Positions 35,135 to 45,862 of a stretch of DNA of 64,000 nucleotides are shown here, piece by piece. This DNA is from Puccinia triticina (taxonomy: Eukaryota; Basidiomycota; Pucciniomycetes; Pucciniales; Pucciniaceae), in assembly GCF_026914185.1 (NCBI RefSeq), contig NC_070562.1, forward strand, positions 2,108,001 to 2,172,000. Direction: 5' to 3'. The notes beneath the pieces were generated by a model that had not been told where the DNA came from, did not search any database, and was given only the letters and a program-made list of their open reading frames with translations. Positions within the stretch are counted from its first letter, which is position 1, and every line of letters starts with the position of its first letter. Both the position numbers and the translations under genes were made by a program.

Positions 35135-36096
35135 AGAACACGACCAAACTTCAAGCTTTCATAATTTTCAGACAGAAAATAATTTATTCCAAGGATAAGT
35201 GAGATTTGAGAAAGAAAATAAGATAAATCAGGGCCCTGGAAACCCCCTGTAGAGCTGGGTTACCAAAATTTATGAAGTTTTTGGTCAAAACCTAAAAGGG
35301 TATTTGCCAAATGTGTATGAATGGTCTTTTTTGACTAATTTTACTCACAGAAAATGATTTTTTTTTTTCCTGTGGGGAAAGTGGGTTAGTAACCAAGATT
35401 GTACAGCCATTCCCAAACACCAGGGGAGATATGTTCCCACTCCCCAGGGAGTGCCAGAGCTGAATTTTATGTGAGTTTTGGTCGGATGTGAGCCTGATGT
35501 GGATTAGTAAATCATCCCCAAAATAGTAAATTGGATGGAGAAGTTAGTGAAAAGTCAGTCACAATTGATTTGGAAGTCAACACAATGTTGTATAGAATTC
35601 TTTTGTTTTCTATGTACAACTGTAGGAAGAAATATGATGAAATGATATTTCACCAAAGCCCAACTCATCAATTTCTCCTGTTTACTGATTTTTAAGGATA
35701 GCAAAGCAAAATTCCCATTCTCAAAAGTAATTCCTCCAAAAAAATGGGTTTCTTGTAATTCACATTATATGCCCTGATGTACAAAATTAAACTAAAAGTC
35801 AACTTGGTATTATTGGGTTTAGATTTTTGGAATGTGGTAATGTTGCAGTCATTGAAATTGAACCCCATTTTCTTGGAAATGTGGGAATTAATTTGAATTT
35901 GGCTGATAAAAATGACAAAAAACTGTTTGAATAGGGTGAAAGTCTGAGTTAAGTCAAGGTTGGATTGCGGTGCCAATTCACTTTGGCCATATATCCTGTC
36001 CTCCTCACGAAGATGATCTAGTGAATTTTGTATTTTTTTGCATTTCAAAATTCACATGTGCACATGCAAGTTAACCTTTTTGCACTTTGCTAATAG

Positions 36097-36265
36097 TCAC
36101 CCTGATGTACGCGCGTACATTGAGGTGGAATTTCACAGGATGGGCCTTTCACGGCCACATGAAAAGTAAAAGCTTTGTTTTGAGACACCAATTGTCCCCC
36201 TGATGTACGCGAGTACATGAGGGGGAAAAAATCACAGGCTGGGCCTTTCACATCTCCATGGAAAG
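36097..36265. repeat. tandem duplication with palindromic TGTACGCGCGTACA core
   Basis: CTGATGTACGCGCGTACATTGAGG ... GGGCCTTTCAC (36101-36150) recurs as CTGATGTACGCGAGTACATGAGG ... GGGCCTTTCAC (36200-36250), about 98 bp apart. In the first copy TGTACGCGCGTACA is a perfect palindrome. Confidence 0.8.
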
Positions 36266-36675
36266 GACACACTGGTCATGGAGCCAAGAAAGGACTATAT
36301 TCTGGATGAGTTCTGGATGAATTATAGATGAGTTCTGGATGATTTTTTGGCAAGTTATGGTTTATTTCAGGATGATTTCCAACTGATTTCCACGCTGACT
36401 TCCAGTCTTGTTCATACCTATTCAATATTGCTTTACCAAAGGCCTCCAGCACAGTTATGGAAAAAAGTTGTGGTAAGGCACTCCCTGGGGAGTGGGAACA
36501 TATCTTACTTGGTGAAAACCCTTGCGGTTTCAGGGTGCGCTCAATTTTGGGACCACAGATTTTAGCCTCAAAGTCTGTATATGTAGCTTCTGTATGTCAG
36601 GTTGCATACAGTAATACAATGAGAAGAAAAACACTAGTTCCTTTGTTTTTAACAATTGGGATTGGTCAAACTTGT

Positions 36676-36770
36676 GGAAGTCCCTCTTCTGCGGGGGGGC
36701 GGGCAGCCCTGGTCGCGGAGCGACCCCTCCGAAGGAGGGACTTGAGTCTAAAACCGACTTACAACCGCGT
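36676..36770. repeat. AAGTCCCTC-family element
   Basis: GGAAGTCCCTCTTCTGCGGG ... CCGAAGGAGGGACTTGAGTC then TAAAACCGACTTACAA. The right flank closely matches 58580-58612 (GGGACTTGCATCTAAAGTCAGCTTACAA), indicating that the element extends beyond the inverted core. Confidence 0.7.
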
Positions 36771-37442
36771 CACGGTTGGCCAGTTTTGGTGTAGCCAACT
36801 TTTGGACGGCTGCACCTCCTGTACATCCATCTCCCCGGAGGTAAAAAGTTGGGTTGGAGATAGAGGAGGATGGTGCGGACCTCCTCATCCACTTTTCAAA
36901 AGAAAATATTGAAAATTGAAGCAGCAGGAATTTTTTCAAGATTTTGAAAATCTGAAAATCTGACTCTTCAGGATTGAAGTGAAGTTGATTCTTGGCTTCT
37001 CAACCAGGATCCCTCCTTCACAAAATTCCTCTAAAAAAATTCTGTTTAATATCCTGGGATGGACATCTTGTCCTCTACTGATTACATAAGGAATGGTTTG
37101 GTTTGAAGAAAAAAAAACAAAGTCACGTGAAACTAAAATTGGCTTGTAAAAAATCCTACACATACAATTTTTGAAAAAATCAAAATCCTTCTTGATAGCC
37201 CGGCCGGGTTCGGGGCGGGTGGTCCGCACCCACAGCTTTAAGCAATTATCATCAGTAGTACCATGAGTCACACGCGACAAAAAGTGCACCTTGTATCTTC
37301 AATTGAACCAAATCCCTTGAAAGATGAAGACCACTACACCACAGACGCACTTTTAAGATTTCAGTTCAAAGAAACTTCGAATGGGCATTAATCCATCTTT
37401 TTAAACAAGCATTTGAAAAAAACTCAAGTATTATTTGGACAA

Positions 37443-37550
37443 TTATGGTGTTCAAAGTTGGTTTGCATAATTTTATGCATGCATAAATCATAAAATCATA
37501 AAATCTTTTTTGCAGGGGCTATGACTGTCTGATTATGTAATACAAAGCAA
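37443..37550. repeat. partial MITE of the GGTGTTCAAAGTT family
   Basis: TTATGGTGTTCAAAGTTGG followed by the TTTATGCATGCATAAATC palindrome arm and GACTGTCTGATTATGTAAT, as in the right part of 24412-25313. The other end is missing. Confidence 0.8.
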
Positions 37551-37829
37551 TGCTGATTTTGTCTGCTCATGCACCCGTGAGTAAGGTTTATGCCTTGCAG
37601 ATTGCTTCCAAAGGGGAGCTGCCCAGCCAAACCTTTTCGCTTTCTCACAATTTTCAAAAGCTGCATCTGCTGGTTTTGGTTGCTGATTTTCGAAATCAGC
37701 CTTACGTGAACCCCCCTATTTCCTCCACGTCGTCGAATCCCATCCGAGCTTGTCAAAAGAAAAGAAGGATCTTCTGAGATCCGTACCCGTTGATGTTCCT
37801 TTTAAAATGACGGGGGGTAGAATGTTTTT

Positions 37830-38317
37830 TATTGCGCAATATGTCAGACAAGTACATATGTCTGGTTACTTTTCAGACCGTACGTGCAACTGGTTTGTTA
37901 GTTCTGAATTTCACAGGGTCACTGATTAGCTGTAGTTTCACTTCAGCCCTGCACTTCAAGGCAGTCCAACTTGCCATGACTATCATGACAGACGACTTTC
38001 TCGGAAAGGCACATACGTACGGTAAAGACGAAGCTCTGGCCGTCTGCAAACTCTTTGCTGCCTTGCCTGGATATCTTTCCAATGCCGAACTTTCCGAGCA
38101 GCTCACCAACTTAGTTGTCGAGGAAATGATTGCGCAAAACTTTATCTATTTCAGACCATTGTCTCCGTTCTCCAGGGATCTTGTACCCCCCCATCTGAAG
38201 ATGTCGTCACTCCTCAAAGTGAACCGGCCCGAATTGCCATGGAAACGTTAGCAAGCCGTTTTGAGATCCAGAGAACACGTGCCGAGAAGGAAGCTAAGCA
38301 AACGATTTCCTTGAATG
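37830..38317 (+). pseudogene. unrecognised gene, 5' part, disrupted by copia B
   Basis: Coding-like sequence: a segment at about 37960-38155 (MTDDFLGKAHTYGKDEAL, then LAVCKLFAALPGYLSNAELS) and a second in another frame at about 38177-38317 (METLASRFEIQRTRAEKEAK...). A small intron or frame change lies between about 38110 and 38180. The second frame is cut at 38317 by copia B; after the element it resumes at 43028 in the same frame and ends at TAA 43054-43056. Upstream exons may include 37591-37777. I do not recognise the protein. With the insertion in place the last ten residues are replaced by LTR-encoded sequence, so the product may be altered rather than lost. Confidence 0.45.
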
Positions 38318-38591
38318 TGTTATGGTGTTATGTTCCAGTATTAGCATATGTACTTAGATTATGTTTATATCCTGTTCTTAGTTTCTCTAAAAGACTCCTC
38401 TCCTGGGTGCCGGTGAACTCTCTTTTCCTCACTCTCTTTTGCTTCTCTTCACCGGCATCCCAGGTAAGCCTCAATCTGTTCTCACTATCTTGTCTATTTC
38501 TTTTTTCCTTCTTTTGTTTTAGATCTAGGATGATGAAATCAATACTCTCTTTTGCTTCTCTTCACCGGCATCCCAGAGCACGAGCACAAGA
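38318..38591 (+). repeat. 5' LTR of copia B
   Basis: Starts TGTTATGGTGTTATGTTCCA and ends GCACGAGCACAAGA. It contains an internal 37-bp direct repeat (CTCTCTTTTGCTTCTCTTCA then CCGGCATCCCAG) at 38431-38463 and 38544-38576. Confidence 0.96.
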
Positions 38592-38602
38592 GGTTATGAG
38601 CC
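38592..38602 (+). promoter_or_regulatory. copia B primer-binding site
   Basis: GGTTATGAGCC, identical to element A and directly adjacent to the LTR end; complementary to the anticodon region of initiator tRNA-Met. It supports A, not CA, as the last LTR base. Confidence 0.75.
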
Positions 38603-38714
38603 CTCATTCTTGCTAATCAGGTCACGGTGCATTTTTTTTTGAGAGTCCGCTTGCAAGCAATAACACTACATCTATCATCAACACCTTTTCAGCAGTCAAT
38701 CTTTTGACGGATCC

Positions 38715-41700
38715 ATGATGCCTCAACTTGCGATAACGGCGAACAAACACGATCCACCTTCACTGCAGGATCAAATTCACCATACCAACGTACCGCTCCA
38801 CTCTGAATTTTTTCTCTCTCAGTCACCTGTCGCTGGCTTGTGTCACAACCGGTCTACCTTAACTGCGGGACCGATTTCGCAAGGCCAAAGCACACCTCAA
38901 TCCGCTCTCACATCATTAACTTCTATTCCAGATCGTCGCGACCTCCTCACCTCCGACGGAACTGGTACTGACACGGCGATCATCATCATGTCGTCTTCTG
39001 ATGCGCATTCTACCAAAACTCAAGCCATTTGTTCAACCGCTTTGAGAGCTGCTCCGGCCCTCAAACCTTTGCCTGCTGCACCAGCTAATGGTCCAACCAT
39101 TCTGTCAGTCTCCACAGACATGCGCAACCCTGAGGTGAAGCGGGAGGAGATCACTCGCTTTGTTAGCCGGGGAGGGCGATTTTTTGGGTTGGACTCGTGT
39201 GCCTCTCATACTTTCACAAACGACTTATCGTTGCTCTTTGACCATACTACTCTGTCTAACCCCATTCCTCTGACAGTTGCGACTCACGGACCACAATTGT
39301 TTGTCACTGTGGTTGGGAAGATGAAGCTCTGGAATCAGTTAGGATCGATCACACTCAACAACGTCTACTACTGCCCAACGGCAACATGTACCCTTCTCTC
39401 AGCCAAAACTCTCCAACTAGGTGGCGGTCAATTGTGCATATCTGATCAAGGCATCGCGTCGATCCATTTCCCTGATGGTTTCAGCTTTCGATCTTATCCA
39501 ATTCACCGTTGGTGGCAGGTCCCAGTATTTTCTCGGTCATTGCCTTCCCCTGCCGTTTTTGTACCCCCCACTTCCAAAGCCTGTGATCCTTCAACTCCCC
39601 CCAATGCAATTATTGCGTGTGATGTTTCCATCAAGAACTCAGACGCACTGATGTGGCATCGTCGGCTCGGCCACGTTAGTCTCAAGCGGATAATTCGTAT
39701 GTGTGCGCTGGGCAGCCTACCAGGGCTACCAGATAAGTTAACCAATAAAGACTTTGTCTGTGAAGACTGTCTGGTGAGCAAAAGTAAACGCAACAGGGGT
39801 CAACGGCTTTCCGAAGAATCAACGCTTCAGCCAATGGATGTCATTGTTTCTGATGTGCTGGGCCCATTCATTGAAGGATCCAACGGCGTTAAATATCTTG
39901 TTGTCTTTCGGGATCTTGCTAGCACCTATTCCGAGGGATTCTTGCTGAAAGCTAAAAGTGAAGTGTGCTTGAATTTTAAGCGGTACATCGAGCGGATGGA
40001 GAGACTCACCGGGAGGAAACTCAAACGATTTCGAACGGACGGCGGCGGCGAATTCACCTCAAAAGCTTTTCTTTTGTGGCTGCAGGATAAAGGTATCGAA
40101 CACCAGCACTCAATGCCCTACGAGCCGGAACAGAACGGAGTGGCAGAGCGACTCCATCGGACTGTTGGTGAGATGGCGCGCACGGCACTAGTGTCTTCGG
40201 GATTACCCACCAAATTTTGGGGTTTTGCTTACTTGTGGGGCTACTTCACCCACAACCGATTGATCAACTCGCTGACGGGTGATAAAACACCCATGGAACT
40301 TATGTTTAACAAGAAACCCCTCTTGGATCGGCTCCGGGCCTTCGGCGAGGTGGCTTTTGTACACAAACCAGATGTTTATCGGACAGGGAAGACTGATCAA
40401 CGTGCCTGGCGCTGCAACCTTGTGGGCTATGTCCAAGGAGGCAAGGGATGGATCTTTTGGGTGCCGACGAATAATTCCTTCTTTGAGTCATCCATTGCGA
40501 CCTTTCCATACTCCAATCAAACCTCTGTGAACCCTCCGGAACCAATCAAGCCCAAACTGACTTTATCATCATCTCTCAATAAGATTCTCAACAACGGGGA
40601 CAACGATCACCAGGTTCCTCAACACAATGACGAACTGGCCTCGGCACCGGATATCGCACCTGTTCGGCGTCCAATAGACAAGTTGCTCAACACTGAAGAT
40701 GTCGCCCCCATGATTTTTAATTCAGCACTTGTTCTTGGTTCGAATACTGCTGAGACCACTCTAGTCAGTCAATCACCTGAAAGCACGGGACTGTCAGCTG
40801 TCACAAGGAGCCAGTTGCTTCCAAGAACTTATGCCCATGCAGTAGCCAGAAAGGATGGCAATCGATGAGCGGCAGCCGTGGAGACTGAACTTGCAAACAT
40901 CTGGGACATGTCGGTGTGGCATTTCGAACACGTGCCAGCGGGACGAAAGGAAACGGACGCCAGGTGGCTCTTCGACATAAAGCGCAACCAGGACGGCTCA
41001 ATCAAGAAATACAAAGCACGATACATTGTCCGTGGGTTCAGCCAGATTTTTGGCCAAGATTACCACAACACCTGGGCTCCAACAGCAACATTCGCGTCCC
41101 TCCGGATGCTCTTTGTAGTGGCAACATCAAATCGTTGGGCGATCGAGTCTTTTGACATCACCGCAGCGTATCTACATGGCGAAATCGAAGAAGACGTGTG
41201 GGTCAAGGTTCCGGATGGGATGTTTGTGCCTGAGGAACATAAAGGCAAGTCCCTCAAGCTTGATAAGGGACTCTATGGCACTAAGCAAGGGGGTCGCTGT
41301 TGGTGGAAGCATTTTGTGCAAGTCATGGAAGGTATTGGCTTCCACGTCAGCTTCTATGACGACTCCTTCTACCATATGCATCGCGGTGGAGAAACCTTGC
41401 TGGTGTGGATTCACGTGGACGACGGCGTGGTCACGGCCTCCTCCCCTGGCACAATGCAAGAGTTTCGCTCAGCTCTTGAATCCAAACTCCAAACCACCTG
41501 GGAAGGTTCATTACACACAATCGTGGGAATCAAGGTCGATCGGCCCAGCCCCTCGAAAATTATCCTCTCGCAACCTTTCCTCACGCGCAAAATTTTGGAA
41601 ACCTTTACCACTGAAGCAACTCTTCCTTGAGCGGTGCCATTAAAAGACACCAACTCCATTACTTCCACCCAATCTGGCAAAGAAGTCATCAACCCTAATG

Positions 41701-42362
41701 GTTATCTCTCCATCGTCGGATCTCTGAACTACCTTGCAGTAGCCACGCGCCCAGACTTAGCGTTCGCTGTTGGTTTTCTGGCGCGCTTCGCCAAATCACC
41801 CACCAAACGGCACTGGTCGGCGGTACAACACACCCTTGGGTACATCAAAGCGTTTGGGTGTCGCGAACTGATCATTGAACCAAACACCAATGACCATGAT
41901 ATGCTCACATGGGTTGATGCCAACTGGGGTGGCGAGTTTGCACGTTCAACCCACGGATCTGTCACAACGCTATTTGGAGTGCCAATACTGTGGGCCAGCA
42001 AACGCCAACCGTCAGTAGCTACGTCAACGTGTCATGCGGAGTTCATGGCCCTAGGATGGGCTTCGCGGCACTCGGTGTGGCTCAAAGAGCTATTCTTTGA
42101 CATGACCAATCAAATTATCACCCCAAAACTCATGTGCGACAATGATGCCGCAGTCAAAATCTCGAAGGACAACACGGCAAACAAGCGCACCAGACACTCG
42201 GAGCGCGAGGTTTTCTATGTCAATGAACAACTCCACCGCAAGAGACTTGCAATCGAATGAGTTCCAACCAATGCTCAATTGGCCGACATCATGACAAAGG
42301 CGCTAGGCCCAATGCCTTTTGAGAGGATCTTAGCCAGCCTCAAAATGTCTACTCCTGGTTGA
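38715..42362 (+). pseudogene. copia B pol polyprotein, no gag domain, three in-frame TGA stops
   Basis: One frame from ATG 38715 to TGA 42360-42362, interrupted only by TGA at 40866, 41628 and 42258. The first 150 codons are Ser/Thr/Pro-rich without a gag fold or CCHC knuckle. The protease motif is LDSCASHT near 39200 (Cys for the usual Gly). The pre-integrase box is HRRLGHVSLKRIIRM near 39658, and the integrase core is SDVLGPF ... RTDGGGEF ... QNGVAER (about 39850-40150). RT starts at about 40950, with HVDDG near 41413. RNase H has WVDANWGG, AEFMALG and CDNDAAVKI. Because the LTRs are identical, the stops were probably already in the copy that was reverse transcribed, which means mobilisation in trans or stop readthrough. 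Confidence 0.9.
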
Positions 42363-42748
42363 GTGACATACGTTATGGCAAGTACCTGGGGGGATAGCAT
42401 GCGCTGGCTGCGAGACACATGCGCCCCCCGCGATTGTCTGTCTCCCTCATACCAATTTTTTTTTTTGTGTGATTAAGATAACGACACCTTTTGTTTCTTT
42501 CCTTTGCGCTCGACAGCGGCGATCTATTTTTTTGGCGGTTATCTGGACGTCCTTGGTTCTTTCTTTCTTTTTATTCACCTTTCACTCCTGCATTTTATCA
42601 ATTGTTTAAAATTTATTTATTTATTTTCTTCTTTCTTTGTTTTCTAGTTGATATTTTTTTTCTTCTTTTCTCTTACGATTTGTTTTCTCTTTTCTTTCTT
42701 TCTGCTCAAGTTTTTGATCAGTTGTCGGAGTCTTTTCGAGGGGGTGGC

Positions 42749-43022
42749 TGTTATGGTGTTATGTTCCAGTATTAGCATATGTACTTAGATTATGTTTATA
42801 TCCTGTTCTTAGTTTCTCTAAAAGACTCCTCTCCTGGGTGCCGGTGAACTCTCTTTTCCTCACTCTCTTTTGCTTCTCTTCACCGGCATCCCAGGTAAGC
42901 CTCAATCTGTTCTCACTATCTTGTCTATTTCTTTTTTCCTTCTTTTGTTTTAGATCTAGGATGATGAAATCAATACTCTCTTTTGCTTCTCTTCACCGGC
43001 ATCCCAGAGCACGAGCACAAGA
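42749..43022 (+). repeat. 3' LTR of copia B
   Basis: Identical to 38318-38591; followed by the target duplication GAATG. Confidence 0.96.
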
Positions 43023-43056
43023 GAATGAACCAAAGCAAACGATCACCGAAAAGTAA
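43023..43056 (+). pseudogene. 3' end of the gene disrupted by copia B
   Basis: After the duplicated GAATG, the frame entering the insertion at 38317 continues as GAA CCA AAG CAA ACG ATC and stops at TAA 43054-43056. This shows that the element landed in a coding exon about 30 bp before the stop codon. Confidence 0.6.
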
Positions 43057-43788
43057 GCTATTCGAGAAATGCCTTTGTATTTGTTTGGTCGTGAGCTAGC
43101 CGAGTGTCACGCGAAGCGAGAGGGACTTGTCATGGTGGCAATTTCCTCTTTTTTTTCTTTGAATTAAAAACAAGCTCCGCCCTTTTGATGATTTCCTTCA
43201 AGTCCAGCTTTCTACCTTTCAAATCTACCTTTTAGCATGTTTAGAAAATCTCAAAAAATAAAACAATACTGTACTCAAAGTTTGATGACTTGCAAAAGTC
43301 ATGACGGTCTAAGGGCGCGAGTCCGAACTCAGCCTGTGATTGTGTTGTGATATCCGCGTGAAGTGAGGAGCTCACAGGTCACCAGGAGCCAAAAATCCAA
43401 TCGTGACCCCCCCTATTTATTTTTTCCAAACATCATCGCATGTATCTACATAATCCAGCATCCACTTCTAAAAAAATAAAATAAAAAAGACCCCTCCGTT
43501 CGAGAATGGATCGCATTCGAGATCGCCGACAATAATCCTGCAGAGTTTTGTGAGCTGAACGCCTCGTGTACAAACCCCCTCTCCCTCAAACCCGGGAGAG
43601 GTACGGCCACGTTCTTTCCTTTTTTCCTGGGGCAACGTGCCGAGGCTCGAAAGCCATCGGCCAGTCCCAAGCGATGGTCGCGACTCGCAAGAGCAGACTG
43701 CTATGACAGTCCGAGGGAGACAGACACATAGGCACCAGGCACACGGTCCAGAGTAAAGTCTTCAGGCTGCTACTCCTCCAAGACCCAC
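43057..43788. other. gene-free stretch
   Basis: Low-complexity T and A runs and a GACTTGCAAAAGTC palindrome near 43285-43300. No recognisable gene; possibly the promoter region of the next gene. Confidence 0.4.
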
Positions 43789-44750
43789 ATGGGCTTTCTT
43801 GTCATCGCAGCCGTGTTTTGGGCCACATCGACGCTAGTCTGCACGCTTCGATATACGGTGGCCCATCCACGAGTCCACACTCTGCCCATCGACCTCTTCC
43901 CCAAACCCTCGAACAGCGCACATAAACAAATACTTTAATCATACCTTCCGACCGGGACAGTTTCCTGGCGCAGATAAACTTTGGTTCTGATCACTTCGAA
44001 CCCTGGCGCGTTTGCTTCCGTCGGAGTAGTCTTCCAAGGTGAGTGCATTCTCCCGACTCGGGGATGCTCCCCTCCCCCACCCTCTGTAGTCTGCACCTTC
44101 ATCTCAGGTACAACACACACGTCCTCCAGGATTTTCAAAGCCTCATTTCCCACCTAACTTAATCACAAACAGTCTTCTAGCCCTCGCAAATCCCCCAAGC
44201 TTCCGCGCCCCGTCCAAGCGCTGCTCTACAACCCCGAACCGAACCAAATCCTCCCGCAGTCCTAACAGCAGGCCAAGAAATTGTAAGCAAAGTCGAAGGC
44301 AGGCCTGCAAAAGTCGGCGTGCATGGCTACTTACTTACCTTGGATATCGTACAGCTTCCACCGCGAAATATGGAACGATCTTTAACGAGTCGGTCGTCCT
44401 ACTTCTTCTTCCCGGACTACGAGGATCATTTCCCAGAAGATCCCAACAAGCGCGAAGAATCGATCCCCTTCCCGGATAGTCCTACCTACGACGCGAAATT
44501 CACGAGGCCCGTGCCATGGGTCAGATTCAAACACCCCTCGTCCCCTCCTGGCGATCTATCTGGGAACCGGGAAGCAGAAGCCGACCTGATCCTCCGATAC
44601 CTTTACGAGGCCACACAGGGCTCTAACCTCAATCAACTCTCCGACGATTTCTCGAAACCCTCTAGCTCCTCAATGTCTTCCAGCTTCCCAAATCACTCGG
44701 CCCGACTCCCACTCGTCACTTATCTCAAGAAGCTCTGGCGATCTAGTTAA
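43789..44750 (+). CDS. possible spliced small gene, unrecognised
   Basis: ATG 43789 starts a 49-codon frame with a hydrophobic N-terminus (MGFLVIAAVFWATSTLVCTL) like a signal anchor. A good exon candidate lies between the acceptor GCGCAG (43972) and the donor AAG|GTGAGT (44040). The last exon runs in frame to TAA 44748-44750 and encodes an acidic, serine-rich tail (SYFFFPDYEDHFPEDPNKRE ... YLKKLWRSS), with ATG 44370 as an alternative internal start. I could not join all parts in one frame, so this may be two genes or include non-coding exons. Family unknown. Confidence 0.35.
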
Positions 44751-45862
44751 CTTTTTACCCCGCTCTTCAAATTTGCTGTACTGTAAACCATATATCATCG
44801 TTATTAGCAGCATCAACATTCGAGGCTCATGTATTTTTCAACTTTTAATCCTTTTTTGTGAACCTAGAGCGTTCCAGCTAGTTCTCTTCTGACTTAATAG
44901 ATGTTAGTGTAGTATAAGTTTCCTACTAATGTACCCAGCTTCCGCCACAGCTTTTACTCCTCAAAATGTCATCCATCTGACTACTACAAGATCACTTGCG
45001 TGTGTATTTCTACTACCAGTCATGACTTATTCGCCATATTACCTGTAACATAATATTACCCGTGAATCAAACCATCTGAAAACCTGCAATTTGGTTTCAT
45101 TTCTCATTACATTTTTTTCTGTGTTCTTTACCAACCAAACCAGTCTCTCCACACCCAAGCCAGTTTCTGGAAGATGCATACAGGGCTATGTTTTGCAGGG
45201 CTTATGAGATCTTGCCTGCTTTACTTACTGGCTGGTCCGTGAGACTATATTCGTGAAGGGTATGACTTATCTGGGCCGGGGATTGCGACCTTTTTCCGGA
45301 TATTTATATCGCAGGTTCACCCGAATCGTCAACTTGAGAAGTAGGCAAATTTGGGAAAGATTTGTGTATGGGGACGATGTTTGAATTTTGAAGCGATGGT
45401 CACCACCTATCTCTTGATTTACCTTGCGCATCTTTTGGTTTCCCTTGTATGAATTAAATACTTAGCAATGGTAGGCTGTGGAGATTCAGTGACAAAGGCA
45501 ACTATTTATTGTATATGAGCAAGCAGGATTCAGAGGAACAGCGAATAGCACAGTTTTGGAGGACCAATCAAGGAGAAAGAATATGCTGTAGCGGTCAGAT
45601 CTTCAACGGGCGATGTCTCATTCAATCCGTTGAGTCATTCTCTTATGCCTTCAGGCTTCGTAATCAAAAATCGAAGGCAGACATTAAACCATTTATCATC
45701 TGATGACTATTATAACAGGCCAGGGAAATACTTAGCGGTATGTAGTATATCGGATCGGGGGGGGGAACAGCGTACCTACGGTGAACTATGGATTTGAACA
45801 GAGTTCTTTTTCTTTTTGGGATTCGCCAGCAGACATGTAGGTGGGTTCTGTTCGCAAGTGAA

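Larger units (their letters stand above)
35135..37442. other. AT-rich gene-free stretch with local repeats
   Basis: No convincing gene. It contains the tandem duplication at 36097-36265, short TTCTGGATGAG repeats near 36300-36345, and an AAGTCCCTC-family element at 36676-36770. The remainder is AT-rich with no readable structure. Confidence 0.5.
38318..43022 (+). mobile_element. complete Ty1/copia retrotransposon B (4,705 bp), very recent insertion
   Basis: The 274-bp LTRs (38318-38591 and 42749-43022) read identical base for base. A 5-bp target duplication GAATG flanks the element (38313-38317, 43023-43027). The primer-binding site GGTTATGAGCC follows the 5' LTR directly, and GAGGGGGTGGC precedes the 3' LTR. 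The LTRs end in AAGA rather than the usual CA. The coding part has protease, integrase, RT and RNase H but no visible gag zinc knuckle. Confidence 0.97.
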
